Shown here piece by piece: positions 1 to 8,213 of a DNA stretch of 64,000 nucleotides (the stretch's first letter is position 1; each line of letters begins with the position of its first letter). Location of the stretch: the NCBI GenBank assembly GCA_910577195.1, contig CAJTLP010000002.1:124001-188000 (forward strand), read 5' to 3'. The DNA comes from an uncultured Eubacterium sp. Its GTDB lineage: Bacteria > Bacillota > Clostridia > Oscillospirales > Acutalibacteraceae. The position numbers were made by a program, and so were the translations under genes. The notes beneath the pieces are model-generated. The model saw only the letters and a program-made list of their open reading frames with translations, was not told where the DNA came from and made no database searches.

Positions 1-838
1 CCTCAATAAACGGAAGATTGAGCACCTTTTCATTTCTTCTGAGCCAGAGCATATCAGCCTTATTACCTGCCATACGAGTACAAAGGATACGGCTCTGCTG
101 ACCTGCACCGACACCGAGAGTCTGTCCGCCCTGTGCATAAACTACTGAGTTTGACTGTGTATATTTTAAAGTAATCATTGAAATGAGCAAATCAATCTTT
201 GCAATTTCAGGGATTTCCTTAATCTTAGTCGGCATATCGTTGAAAAGGTCCATAGTAATTTTAGCGTTATTACGCTTCTGCTCAAACTTGATACCGAATA
301 CCTGCTTTGTCTCCATCTCCTCAGGAACATAATCAGCGTCCATTTTAATAATAAGGAAATTACCTCTTCTCTTTGATTTGAGAATTTCAAGTGCCTCATC
401 TGTATAAGACGGTGCGATGATACCGTCGCTTACCTCTTTAACAAGGAACTTCGCAACAGAAGCATCACATTCGTCACTGAGAGCCGCAAAGTCACCGAAG
501 GAAGACTGTCTGTCACAGCTTCTTGCACGTACATAAGCCTGTGCAATCGGTGAAAGCTCAAGTCCGTCAGGTACCATACATACTTTTCTGTCAATATCAT
601 CAAGCGGCTGAGCAACTGCAGCACCTGCAGGTGAAACGTGTTTAAAGGAAGCTGCACTCGGAAGACCTGTAGCCTCCTTCAGCTCCTTGACAAGCTGCCA
701 CGAGTTAAATGCATCTAAAAGATTAATATATCCTGCTGCTCCGTTGAGTATTTCAAATGGAAGATCCTTGCCGTCCATATGAATTCTTGCAGGATTCTGA
801 TTCGGGTTACAACCGTATTTAAGCTTATACTCTGTCAT
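1..838 (-). CDS. purH: AICAR formyltransferase (PurH C-domain type), 3' end outside window
   Basis: The minus strand from 838 reads MTEYKLKYGCNPNQNPARIH and continues to the window edge without a stop. This matches the stand-alone phosphoribosylaminoimidazolecarboxamide formyltransferase of Clostridia, which lacks the N-terminal MGS-like IMP cyclohydrolase domain of ordinary PurH. It transfers a formyl group from 10-formyl-THF to AICAR near the end of purine synthesis in the cytosol. Supporting motifs are SFKHVSPAGAA, DGLELSPIAQAYVRARSCDRQSSFGDF and QGGQTLGVGAGQQSR. The start is set by GGAGG ten bases upstream. About 279 of an expected roughly 390 residues are visible. It is divergent from the ATP-grasp operon. 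purL lies 23 kb away, so the purine genes are not clustered. Confidence 0.9.
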   Translation of the reverse strand, partial: MTEYKLKYGCNPNQNPARIHMDGKDLPFEILNGAAGYINLLDAFNSWQLVKELKEATGLPSAASFKHVSPAGAAVAQPLDDIDRKVCMVPDGLELSPIAQAYVRARSCDRQSSFGDFAALSDECDASVAKFLVKEVSDGIIAPSYTDEALEILKSKRRGNFLIIKMDADYVPEEMETKQVFGIKFEQKRNNAKITMDLFNDMPTKIKEIPEIAKIDLLISMITLKYTQSNSVVYAQGGQTLGVGAGQQSRILCTRMAGNKADMLWLRRNEKVLNLPFIE

Positions 839-943
839 ATTCTTATCCTCCGTTAATCCTATAACTTTTAATATTGTTATTTTATACTATTACATTGAAA
901 AAAGCAAGGCGGAATGTTACAATATGGTCAATGGAGAGAAAAA

Positions 944-1762
944 ATGAACGGAATTTTAGTAGTTAACCACTTCTTAAACAGCAATAAGTTTAATGAACTG
1001 CATCATCATCTTATATCATCTGCAAAACAGATGAATATAAATCTGACAATGAAAACCAATCTTGAGCTTGCCACTGAACGTGCACAGGCTGACTTTGTTC
1101 TCTTTTGGGACAAGGATATCAATCTGGCAAAACGGCTTGAAAAGGAAGGACTGCCTGTTTTCAACTCTTCACGTGCTATTGCACTCTGCGACGACAAGGC
1201 AAGAACTTGTATTGCACTTGACGGCATTGTACCCCAGCCGAAAACGCTTATAGCACCTAAATGCTTTTTTAAGGCTGATATGAGCGAGTTTGTCACAAGA
1301 GCAATTGACATACTCGGCCTGCCTTTAGTTTTCAAAGAATGCTTCGGCTCCTTCGGAGAGCAGGTTCACCTGTGCCATAGCTTTGATGAAATTATGCAGC
1401 ATATCACCGAAAAACCTTTTATATTACAGGCATTTATAACGGAAGGTGCCGGCATGGATGCAAGGCTTGAAATCGTCGGCGGCAAATGTGTGAGTGCTGT
1501 AAAGAGGATAAATGAAAATGATTTCCGTTCAAATGTTACAAATGGCGGCACAATGTGTCCTTACGAGCCGACGGCAGCAGAAATTGAAACGGCGGTCACT
1601 GCCTGCAATACGCTTGGTCTCACCTTTGGCGGTGTTGATATCCTTGAAAACGGTATGGTGTGCGAGGTAAACTCAAATGCACACATCATCAATATAATGA
1701 ACTGCACCGGACTGGATATTGCACCGATTATTTTCAATGAAATCACGGAGAAAATCAGATGA
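944..1762 (+). CDS. RimK-like ATP-grasp ligase, first of a tandem pair
   Basis: A 272-residue cytosolic protein of the ATP-grasp superfamily, closest in motifs to RimK-type amino-acid ligases. It has a short N-terminal pre-ATP-grasp region, an LVFKECFGSFGEQV strand-loop for the ATP lysine/glycine site, a QAF hinge segment (FILQAFI), the RimK-type NDFRSNVTNGG segment and a metal-binding end, VCEVNSNAH. The family joins a carboxylate, activated as acyl phosphate, to an amine or thiol; the substrate cannot be read here. The start at 944 is preferred over 914 because GGAGAG lies at the right distance and the protein then opens MNGILVVNHF. Its stop overlaps the next gene (ATGA), indicating translational coupling. 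Substrate could be a peptide, amino acid or cell-wall precursor. Confidence 0.8.
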   Translation: MNGILVVNHFLNSNKFNELHHHLISSAKQMNINLTMKTNLELATERAQADFVLFWDKDINLAKRLEKEGLPVFNSSRAIALCDDKARTCIALDGIVPQPKTLIAPKCFFKADMSEFVTRAIDILGLPLVFKECFGSFGEQVHLCHSFDEIMQHITEKPFILQAFITEGAGMDARLEIVGGKCVSAVKRINENDFRSNVTNGGTMCPYEPTAAEIETAVTACNTLGLTFGGVDILENGMVCEVNSNAHIINIMNCTGLDIAPIIFNEITEKIR

Positions 1763-2484
1763 AAGGTGTACTCATATATTCGGAAAAAGAGGCGGTACGC
1801 AACGCCTTTGCAATAAAAAAATTCAAGGAAAATCTGAACATTGATTTAGTAAATCCTGATTTCAGAGGGAATGCCGACTTTGTGATAAACCGAACAAACG
1901 ATTATAAAGTCGGAAAATATTTTGAGGAAAAAGGAATAAGAGTCTTCAATCCGTCAAAGCTTTCAAGACTTGCAAATGATAAGCAGTACTGCTATGAATT
2001 TATGGCTGAAAACGGTATTCCGATTATGCCGATTGATTATACCAAAACCCCTGTTATAAAAAAGCCTGTTGACGGTCACGGCGGTCAGGGTGTTGTTCTG
2101 CTTGACAAGGCTGAGCCCTTTGAAAAAAACTATGTTTATCAGATGCCCTGCGATACCTTAGGAAAGGATTTAAGGGTATGGGCAATCGGCGGAGAAATCA
2201 TTGCCGCCATTCTGCGTGAGAGCGAAACGGACTTCCGCTCCAACTTTTGTCTCGGAGGGAGCGCCACAGTATATCATCTGAGTGATACGGAAAAGACACT
2301 GGTGAAAAAAGTAATCAGCCTGATAGACAGTGATTACATAGGTATTGACTTTCTGTTTCACAGCGGACAGCTTGTGTTCAATGAAATTGAGGACACTGTG
2401 GGTGCAAGAATGATCTATGAAAAAACGGATATTGATATCATCAGGCTTTACTGCGATTACATAAAAAAGGAAATGGAAAATTGA
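1759..2484 (+). CDS. RimK-like ATP-grasp ligase, second of a tandem pair
   Basis: A 241-residue ATP-grasp protein related to the gene before it. It shows VIKKPVDGHGGQGVVLL (ATP-binding lysine and glycine loop), YVYQMPCDTLGKDLRVW, TDFRSNFCLGGSA (the RimK-type substrate/ATP segment shared with the upstream protein) and IDFLF...VFNEIEDTVGARM carrying the metal-binding Glu/Asn. It is shorter than E. coli RimK (about 300), the N-terminal domain being reduced. The start overlaps the preceding stop by four bases, and its own stop overlaps the start of the next membrane gene, so three genes form a tightly coupled operon. The two ligases may work on the same substrate in sequence or as a heteromer; this is inference. 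Confidence 0.8.
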   Translation: MKGVLIYSEKEAVRNAFAIKKFKENLNIDLVNPDFRGNADFVINRTNDYKVGKYFEEKGIRVFNPSKLSRLANDKQYCYEFMAENGIPIMPIDYTKTPVIKKPVDGHGGQGVVLLDKAEPFEKNYVYQMPCDTLGKDLRVWAIGGEIIAAILRESETDFRSNFCLGGSATVYHLSDTEKTLVKKVISLIDSDYIGIDFLFHSGQLVFNEIEDTVGARMIYEKTDIDIIRLYCDYIKKEMEN

Positions 2485-2873
2485 AATATACAACAGACGT
2501 TGAAAACACGGAAGAATTTTTTGAAAAACTCAATAAAAGCAGAATGTTCACCTGCAAGAAAAGCGTTTCAGGACTAAGTGCAAGATACAACGGAGCATTC
2601 ACCCTGTTTGCAAATCCGAAAATCAATCTGATAAAACAATCCGATAAAAAGGTTGAACTTGATATTCTGCCGAGCGTATCCTTGATTGCGGTTTCTTTTT
2701 TATTTACACTGTTTTTCTGGGCAATAGGCATAGTCGGTATTGTTCTTGACAAATTCAGTGTACCTATTGTAATCGTAATCTTTTTACTGCCGTCAATCCT
2801 ATGGATTTTTCAGACCGCACTGAGCAGACATATCAACCGCTTAATCATCAGCGAAATAGAAAAATTAATATAA
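2481..2873 (+). CDS. Small two-helix membrane protein of the ATP-grasp operon
   Basis: A 130-residue protein not recognised by family. Residues 1-65 are soluble and mixed; two hydrophobic helices follow at about 66-90 (LIAVSFLFTLFFWAIGIVGIVL) and 95-112 (VIVIFLLPSILWIF), with a short basic C-terminal tail. The start is TTG at 2481, overlapping the upstream TGA by three bases, with AAGGAAATGG just before it. Coupling to two ATP-grasp ligases suggests that it anchors them or exports or handles their product at the membrane, but nothing in the sequence proves this. A strong terminator follows. Confidence 0.65.
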   Translation: MKYTTDVENTEEFFEKLNKSRMFTCKKSVSGLSARYNGAFTLFANPKINLIKQSDKKVELDILPSVSLIAVSFLFTLFFWAIGIVGIVLDKFSVPIVIVIFLLPSILWIFQTALSRHINRLIISEIEKLI

Positions 2874-2904
2874 CTGCAAAATATAAAAGTTTTGAATAAC
2901 GAAG

Positions 2905-2932
2905 AAAACCGCGAACTGAATCGCGGTTTTTT
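2905..2932 (+). terminator. Rho-independent terminator after ATP-grasp operon
   Basis: Perfect 10-bp stem AAAACCGCGA / TCGCGGTTTT with loop ACTGAA, followed by a T run. It ends the three-gene operon. A nearly identical AAACCGCGA stem terminates the zinc ATPase operon at 11.3 kb. Confidence 0.88.
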
Positions 2933-2994
2933 ATTGCATAAATTTTGATAAACAAATCAGGATTTATAATACAATAAATATGAATTGAATAATC

Positions 2995-3062
2995 GTAGGG
3001 TGAGGGCTTGCTCTCACCGTAATATCAAACATGCATTCGGCAGGAGCAAACCCCTGTCCTAC
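2995..3062. repeat. GTAGGG...CCTAC intergenic palindromic element, copy 1
   Basis: Two hairpin units (GGTGAGGG-type and GGCAGGAG-type) flanked by GTAGGG and CCTAC. It is followed by AAAATGTCAATAACATT, which in reverse matches the GTTATTGACATT before copy 3 (11.37 kb). The inner arms GGTGnGAGCAAGCCC and GGCAGG are shared with that copy. Confidence 0.7.
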
Positions 3063-3130
3063 AAAATGTCAATAACATTTCTTATAACTAATCAACAAAT
3101 TCCGATTTATCTGTTCACAGAATGATATTA

Positions 3131-3166
3131 CAAAATAATCCAAAGGACAATATGTCCTTTGGATTA
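3131..3166 (-). terminator. Terminator of fba
   Basis: Perfect 13-bp inverted repeat (TAATCCAAAGGAC / GTCCTTTGGATTA) around a 5-base loop. On the minus strand it is followed by TTTTG, 24 bases past the aldolase stop. Confidence 0.82.
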
Positions 3167-3189
3167 AATGTTTCGTCTTATTATTTTAA

Positions 3190-4131
3190 TTAGTCGTTAG
3201 CGTGACCTGCTGCACCGAATACAACATCAATCTTATGAGCAACAACCTCTTCAATAAGCTCTCTTGCAGGAGTAAGGTACTGACGAGGGTCAAAGTGTGT
3301 TGGATTTTCAGCAAAGTGCTTTCTTACAGCAGCAGTCATTGCGATACGGATATCTGAATCAACATTAATCTTACAAACAGCCATTGATGCAGCCTCTCTG
3401 AGCATTTCCTCAGGGATACCGATAGCATCAGGCATCTCACCGCCGTACTGATTAATCATCTTGATGTGCTCCTGATTAACAGATGAAGCACCGTGAAGAA
3501 CGATTGGGAAACCAGGAAGCTTTTTGCCAACCTCTTCAAGAATGTCGAATCTGAGCTGTGGCTTCTGACCGGGCTTGAACTTGTAAGCACCGTGGCTTGT
3601 ACCGATAGCAATTGCAAGTGAATCAACACCTGTTCTTGTTACGAAATCATAAACCTCTTCAGGCTTTGTGTAAGATGCGTCCTCAGCGTCAACCTGAACA
3701 TCATCCTCAACACCTGCGAGAGTACCGAGCTCACCCTCAACAACACAGCCGTGAGCATGTGCATACTCAACAACCTTCTTTGTAAGAGCCACATTCTCCT
3801 CATAAGGAAGAGATGAGCCGTCAATCATAACAGATGTGAAGCCGCCGTCAATACACGACTTACAGGTCTCAAAATCAGGACCGTGATCAAGGTGAAGAGC
3901 GATTGGAAGATCTGTCTCCTCAGCAGCAGCCTTTACCATAGCAACAAGGTAATCGTGTGATGCATACTTTCTTGCACCTGCTGAGCACTGGAGAATTACA
4001 GGAGCATTAAGCTTCTTTGCTGCACGGGTGATACCCTGAACAATCTCCATATTGTTTACATTGAAAGCACCGATAGCGTAACCGCCCTCGTATGCCTTTT
4101 TGAACATTTCAGTAGTAGTAACTAATGGCAT
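3190..4131 (-). CDS. fba: Class II fructose-bisphosphate aldolase
   Basis: A 313-residue zinc-dependent aldolase that cleaves fructose 1,6-bisphosphate to DHAP and glyceraldehyde 3-phosphate in glycolysis (cytosol). Visible family signatures are ALHLDHGPDFETC (catalytic Asp82 and zinc ligand His83), SVMIDGSSLPYEENV, VEGELGTLAGVEDD, AIAIGTSHGAYKF (zinc His) and VLHGASSVN (zinc His and phosphate site). The length is normal for the family. The gene is monocistronic: it has its own promoter (-35 TTGATA, -10 TATAAT) and its own terminator. GGAGAT lies nine bases before the ATG. Tagatose-bisphosphate aldolases share the fold, but the glycolytic role is most likely. Confidence 0.95.
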   Translation of the reverse strand: MPLVTTTEMFKKAYEGGYAIGAFNVNNMEIVQGITRAAKKLNAPVILQCSAGARKYASHDYLVAMVKAAAEETDLPIALHLDHGPDFETCKSCIDGGFTSVMIDGSSLPYEENVALTKKVVEYAHAHGCVVEGELGTLAGVEDDVQVDAEDASYTKPEEVYDFVTRTGVDSLAIAIGTSHGAYKFKPGQKPQLRFDILEEVGKKLPGFPIVLHGASSVNQEHIKMINQYGGEMPDAIGIPEEMLREAASMAVCKINVDSDIRIAMTAAVRKHFAENPTHFDPRQYLTPARELIEEVVAHKIDVVFGAAGHAND

Positions 4132-4171
4132 AATTACATCTCCTATATAAAATTAAATTTTTACTTGAAAT

Positions 4172-4200
4172 ATTATACTACAAAAACGATTAAATATCAA
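4172..4200 (-). promoter_or_regulatory. Sigma-A promoter of fba
   Basis: On the minus strand TTGATA (4200-4195) and TATAAT (4177-4172) are separated by exactly 17 bases, about 40 bases upstream of the aldolase ATG. Confidence 0.75.
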
Positions 4201-4225
4201 CATAATGTTTTTTAATATCTTATAT

Positions 4226-5161
4226 TTAATTTTCCTCGTAGCTTATGATCTCCTTAGCGATATAAATCGGTCTCTTCTTTGTCTGAATATAATTTCGTGC
4301 AAGGTATTCACCGATAATTCCGATAGTAAACAGCTGAATACCGCCGAGAAATGAAATAAGTATAACAAGCTGTGTAAAACCGTCAACATTAATATGACTG
4401 ACAAGCTTTCTGATAATCGTTATCACTGCATATACAATACTGAAAACAGTAGCAACCGAGCCTAAAACAGATGCAAATTTAAGGGGTGCGGTTGAAAACG
4501 CAATAATTCCCTCAAATGCATACCTTAACAACTTGATGAAATTAAAGCTGCTTTTGCCTGCCTGGCGTTCCTTTGCAGTATACGGAATATAAACGGTATT
4601 AAATCCTATCCAGCTGAAAAGTCCTTTTGAAAAACGGTGAAATTCGCCCATTGAAAGCAGAGCATCACGAACACTTTTTCTGAATGTTCTGAAATCCGAC
4701 GCACCGCTCTTAAAAGAAATTTCCGTAAATTTATCAGCAAACTTGTAAAAAGCGTTTTTGCACGCTGTTGTAAATTTACCCTCATGCCTGTCCTCCTGAC
4801 AGGCACAAATGCAATCGACATCCGGATTGGAGTCAAGCATTTCAACCATTTTTTTAACTATGGCAGGATCCTGCTGCAAATCAGCATCTATAATGGAAAC
4901 CAGCTCGCCGCAGGCATTCTGAAGTCCTGCATACATTGCAGACTCTTTACCGAAATTCCTCGAAAAATTAATAATTTTAATATTGCAGGGACTGATTTTT
5001 TTAACTTCCTTTAAATTTTCAAAGGTATTATCTGCACTGCCGTCATTTACAAATACAATCTCATAATCCTCAGTAACAGGAAAACTTCTGAATATCTCTT
5101 CTGCAAATGGTTTTACATTATCTGCTTCATTATAACACGGAACAACAAATGAAAGCTTCAT
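4226..5161 (-). CDS. GT2 family glycosyltransferase (GtrB/DPM1-like) with two C-terminal membrane helices
   Basis: A 311-residue membrane-bound family 2 glycosyltransferase. The N-terminal catalytic domain opens LSFVVPCYNEADNV, has VFVNDGSADNT and the metal-binding DxD in SIIDADLQQDP, then FRTFRKSVRDAL. Two C-terminal hydrophobic segments (about 228-256 and 263-288), with GIIGEYLARNYIQTKKRPIYI between and after, are typical of polyprenyl-phosphate glycosyltransferases. The family usually loads a sugar onto undecaprenyl phosphate for surface polysaccharide or wall modification; sugar and acceptor are not readable. GGATGTGAAAAA precedes the ATG. It sits alone between two terminators with no flippase next to it. 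Confidence 0.85.
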   Translation of the reverse strand: MKLSFVVPCYNEADNVKPFAEEIFRSFPVTEDYEIVFVNDGSADNTFENLKEVKKISPCNIKIINFSRNFGKESAMYAGLQNACGELVSIIDADLQQDPAIVKKMVEMLDSNPDVDCICACQEDRHEGKFTTACKNAFYKFADKFTEISFKSGASDFRTFRKSVRDALLSMGEFHRFSKGLFSWIGFNTVYIPYTAKERQAGKSSFNFIKLLRYAFEGIIAFSTAPLKFASVLGSVATVFSIVYAVITIIRKLVSHINVDGFTQLVILISFLGGIQLFTIGIIGEYLARNYIQTKKRPIYIAKEIISYEEN

Positions 5162-5185
5162 TTTTTCACATCCTAATTTATATAC

Positions 5186-5227
5186 AAAAATAGCCGATAT
5201 AACAAATATTGCTATATCAGCTATTTT
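5186..5227 (-). terminator. Terminator downstream of ribU
   Basis: A near-perfect 15-bp stem, AAAATAGCCGATATA / TATATCAGCTATTTT with one mismatch, followed on the minus strand by TTTTTG. It separates ribU from the glycosyltransferase gene. Confidence 0.7.
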
Positions 5228-5279
5228 AAACCATTATATCAAAAGTGTCAACTGTTACGAAACTTCATCCTTAATTCTG

Positions 5280-5936
5280 TTATATAATCTCATTCATTGA
5301 AAGAATAACCAAAACACAGGTGATAATCACAAGGGCAGAAATAATAATCATAGGAATATTTGCCTTTGCTTTTTCTGATGTGCTTTCAGGAATAAGATGT
5401 GTTTTGCGCAGTGCACCGACAATCGGCTTGTATAACAGGAATGCAAAAGCCGCATTAAGACAGCTTTTAATTAAATTAAACGGCAGAAATGCAGGCAAGA
5501 GCAATTCTGCAACTGCCTCTCTCGGATAACCCATATAAAGGGGTGTAATACAGTAATTCCAAAGAAGCATTACCACAACCTGAACAACACAGCCTGCAAT
5601 CAAGCCGATTGCTGCACCTGAAAGTGTTTTTTTCTTTTTATAAATAAGGCCGGCGGTAAAGGCAAATGAGCAGCTTGAGATGATGTTCATTACGCATCCG
5701 ATAGGGCCGGTGTCACTTATGGTAACCATTTCAATTACTGATGTTATAACACTGACTACGATTGCAGACAGCGGACCGAGAATAAAGCTGCTCAATGCTA
5801 TGATAATATCCTTAGGGTCGTATTTAAGGAACAGTACCACAGGCACTCTTATAACTGCCGTCATTGCAAATGCCAATGCACAGAACATAGCAGTCAGGGT
5901 CAGAATTTTTGTTTTGTTGTTTGTTTTGTTTTTCAT
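5280..5936 (-). CDS. ribU: Riboflavin ECF transporter substrate-binding subunit RibU
   Basis: A 218-residue integral membrane protein with about six hydrophobic helices, an S component of energy-coupling-factor transporters. The assignment rests on the fold-like start (ILTLTAMFCALAFAMTAVIRVPV, KYDPKDIIIALSSFILGP) and chiefly on the FMN riboswitch directly upstream. RibU binds riboflavin in the membrane and pairs with the shared EcfAA'T module, which is not in this window. The start at 5936 is fixed by AAGGAG; a longer in-frame extension to 6065 would run through the riboswitch and is rejected. A conserved lysine-rich tail ends the protein. Confidence 0.88.
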   Translation of the reverse strand: MKNKTNNKTKILTLTAMFCALAFAMTAVIRVPVVLFLKYDPKDIIIALSSFILGPLSAIVVSVITSVIEMVTISDTGPIGCVMNIISSCSFAFTAGLIYKKKKTLSGAAIGLIAGCVVQVVVMLLWNYCITPLYMGYPREAVAELLLPAFLPFNLIKSCLNAAFAFLLYKPIVGALRKTHLIPESTSEKAKANIPMIIISALVIITCVLVILSMNEII

Positions 5937-5956
5937 TTTTTCTCCTTTTAATTGGG

Positions 5957-5992
5957 CAAAAAGAGAAGCCCTGACGCGAAAAACGTCAGGGC
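5957..5992 (-). terminator. Attenuator terminator of the FMN riboswitch
   Basis: Perfect 9-bp stem GCCCTGACG / CGTCAGGGC followed on the minus strand by TTCTCTTTTT, located between the aptamer and the ribU start. It is the expected expression platform: FMN binding favours termination. Confidence 0.8.
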
Positions 5993-6055
5993 GTAAATGC
6001 TTTGACCACAGGCTGAATTTATAAATATATACAAATATAAACATCAGCCAAACAT

Positions 6056-6168
6056 TTTCTCTCATCCGGACTTTAACCGTCGGTATCGGAATTTCACCGA
6101 TTCAGCCATATTTCTATGGGTCGCGGACTGTAACCGCCGGTGAGGAATTACACCTCGCCCTGAAAATA
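6056..6168 (-). ncRNA. FMN riboswitch (RFN element)
   Basis: The minus strand carries the conserved RFN blocks in order: TTTCAGGGCGAGGTG, AATTCCTCACCGGCGGT, AGTCCGCGACC, GGTGAAATTCCGATACCGACGGT and AGTCCGGATGAGAGAA. The element lies 120 bases upstream of ribU and is followed by an intrinsic terminator. FMN represses the riboflavin transporter. Confidence 0.96.
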
Positions 6169-6197
6169 TTTTAGTCAGACTATCGTCTGCAATAACT

Positions 6198-6225
6198 ATT
6201 ATATTCCTCTTGTGTGATTTGTCAA
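6198..6225 (-). promoter_or_regulatory. Promoter of the FMN riboswitch-ribU transcript
   Basis: Minus-strand TTGACA (6225-6220) and TATAAT (6203-6198) with 16 bases between, about 30 bases upstream of the aptamer and just after the preceding stop codon. Confidence 0.75.
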
Positions 6226-6233
6226 CTGTTTTT

Positions 6234-7496
6234 TTACTGATTATCAAGCTCGCTGTGATAATTGCCTACCATATCAACCTGCTCCTTTTCCTTTGCAGTC
6301 TGATACTTATCCTGATAATAGTTTTCAAGATGTGACTCAAAGCTGCCGTCAGGTGCAATGTCAATTACGGTACAGCCTCTCTGCAAGCCGAACTTCATGA
6401 TTCCGGTATATGCAAGGTAGTCAATGGAATAGCCGTAAGTCAGGCGAACACCCTTATAATCAATTGAGAAGTTGTTCAGATGGTCGTGACCGCAGAACAT
6501 ACCCTGTGTTGAGTCAAGCTCCTTAACCTTATCGAAGAAGCCGTAATTATACTCACTTGTGTAAACAGAGTAATCCTTTTCACCTGCTTTACCGTAGATA
6601 TATTTTACGTTTTCTGTATCATTAAAATCATTTGTCCTATATTCGTCCCATGCTGTTTTGTATTCAGGAATTGCAATATGGAAGAATGCAAGTGATTTCG
6701 GCATAACATCATTGTTCTCAGCCTTGATTTTATTGAGGGAATCTTCATACCACTTCACCTGACTTTCGTGAATGGTATCATATTTCCACATAATTCCGAA
6801 ATAATCATTATCAACATAGGAATGGGAATCCAGCATAACAAGGCTCTGGGTAATTTCACCCTTTGTGTTCTTCACATTAATGATTGAATTACCATAACCG
6901 TCCACATCTTCAGGACCTGACTGGAACAGGCAGTGAGAAAACTTTTCCTGTGAATAGAATTCTGAAATCTTTTTACGTGAATAATAGGAATATGCCTCAG
7001 TATCGTGGTTACCGAAAACAGGAACCCAGTAAACACCGAGCTTTTCCATAAGCTGTGCAAAAAGCTCTGCACTTGTTTTATTGTTAAATGTACCTGCCTG
7101 GAACGGAACAGGATATGCAATATCACCTGTGATAACAACAAGATCAGGCTTTTCTGCAGTAATCATTGCTGCAACGGCATTGATTGCCATTGAGTCCTTT
7201 TTTATACTGAGGAATCCGCCGCCGATATGTACGTCAGTAAGCTGAACTACTTTAAAATGATCATCTGTTGTAAAGGTGTAACAGCCGTTATCATCCAGCA
7301 CAGGCTCCAGCTGATTGTCAAAGCTGACTGTCTCAATGGTCTCAATGAAATTACTGTTTGATTTCAGACCAACCGCTGAAACAGATGCAAGAATACCGCA
7401 AAGCAGTGCGATAACCAGTACAATGATAAGCAGTACCTTAAGAAAAATCTTAAAACGCTGCTTTGGTGTTTTTTTGGTTTTTGTTTTAGTTGACAT
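6234..7496 (-). CDS. Membrane-anchored calcineurin-like metallophosphoesterase
   Basis: A 420-residue protein with a lysine-rich N-terminus, one membrane helix at about 17-42 and an extracytoplasmic metallophosphoesterase domain. All family motifs are visible: VVQLTDVHIGG (D-x-H), VVITGDIAYP (GD), PVFGNHDTEAY (GNHD) and MFCGHDHLNN (GHDH). The family uses two metal ions to hydrolyse phosphomonoesters or diesters; the substrate is unknown. GAGGGG precedes the ATG. It follows the cation-efflux gene by 14 bases on the same strand and is probably co-transcribed with it. There is no clear terminator before the ribU promoter. Confidence 0.88.
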   Translation of the reverse strand: MSTKTKTKKTPKQRFKIFLKVLLIIVLVIALLCGILASVSAVGLKSNSNFIETIETVSFDNQLEPVLDDNGCYTFTTDDHFKVVQLTDVHIGGGFLSIKKDSMAINAVAAMITAEKPDLVVITGDIAYPVPFQAGTFNNKTSAELFAQLMEKLGVYWVPVFGNHDTEAYSYYSRKKISEFYSQEKFSHCLFQSGPEDVDGYGNSIINVKNTKGEITQSLVMLDSHSYVDNDYFGIMWKYDTIHESQVKWYEDSLNKIKAENNDVMPKSLAFFHIAIPEYKTAWDEYRTNDFNDTENVKYIYGKAGEKDYSVYTSEYNYGFFDKVKELDSTQGMFCGHDHLNNFSIDYKGVRLTYGYSIDYLAYTGIMKFGLQRGCTVIDIAPDGSFESHLENYYQDKYQTAKEKEQVDMVGNYHSELDNQ

Positions 7497-7510
7497 AATG
7501 TTTACCCCTC

Positions 7511-8113
7511 TCAGTCATTAACTAAAAATTTTGCTTGATTTATTACCGTTTTTATTGCACTGACAGCAACAACAAGACCGATTACAACCGCAACAACGCC
7601 GTCAACGGCGTAATTGATTTTTGTTGTCAGTGAAAAGCCGAGCAATGCGGTGAATGTTACCGCACTGTCAAGAAAGCTGTCAAGTATAAGCGTTTTGAAC
7701 ACCGGCGAAGACTGCTTTCTATTTATTAAGATATAAATGATACCCATTAAAATTTTAACAAGAATTGTTACAATCACCAGCAATGCATATTTTTTTGAAT
7801 ACGAAACTGCCACCGGATACATCAGGCGTTCAGCACCGTTATATGCAAAGCTCAGACCGACAGCGGTCAGTGCTATACCGATTACAAAGGTTGCCAGAGC
7901 CTGAACACGCTGACTCTTCCTTTCGCTGAGCTTTAAAATCACGATAAAGCCTGCAAGTGCAATCATACAAGAAAGCGTATCAGCAAGATTGTTTACTGCA
8001 TCGCAATAAATTGAAAGGGAATTTGAACTGATTGAGATATAGAGCTTTAATAAAAACAAAGCAAAGTTTACCGCAAGTCCGAAAACTGCTGTTTTAATCC
8101 CAAGCTTTCCCAA
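7511..8113 (-). CDS. Short cation diffusion facilitator family protein
   Basis: About 200 residues with five to six hydrophobic helices. The CDF signature in helix 2 (SISSNSLSIYCDAVNNLADTLS) and the related DSFLDSAVTF in helix 5 are visible. CDF proteins export Zn2+, Mn2+, Fe2+ or similar ions by proton exchange. The protein ends right after helix 6 (VINQAKFLVND), so the cytoplasmic metal-sensing C-terminal domain usual in about 300-residue members is missing. The start is uncertain: TTG at 8113 has AGGGG seven bases upstream and is preferred to the in-frame TTG at 8128. It is divergent from the DUF421 gene. Confidence 0.75.
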   Translation of the reverse strand: MGKLGIKTAVFGLAVNFALFLLKLYISISSNSLSIYCDAVNNLADTLSCMIALAGFIVILKLSERKSQRVQALATFVIGIALTAVGLSFAYNGAERLMYPVAVSYSKKYALLVIVTILVKILMGIIYILINRKQSSPVFKTLILDSFLDSAVTFTALLGFSLTTKINYAVDGVVAVVIGLVVAVSAIKTVINQAKFLVND

Positions 8114-8213
8114 TTTCACACCCCTCAATCAAATGGCAGATAACAAAATGATTATACCATACATTAAAATAAATATAAACAAAAAAATTGCACAAAATAA
8201 ACAGGGTGATTTT

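Noticed and set aside
6065..6236. Upstream extension of ribU to 6065
   Set aside because: It would translate the riboswitch terminator and aptamer; the internal ATG at 5936 has a good ribosome site.
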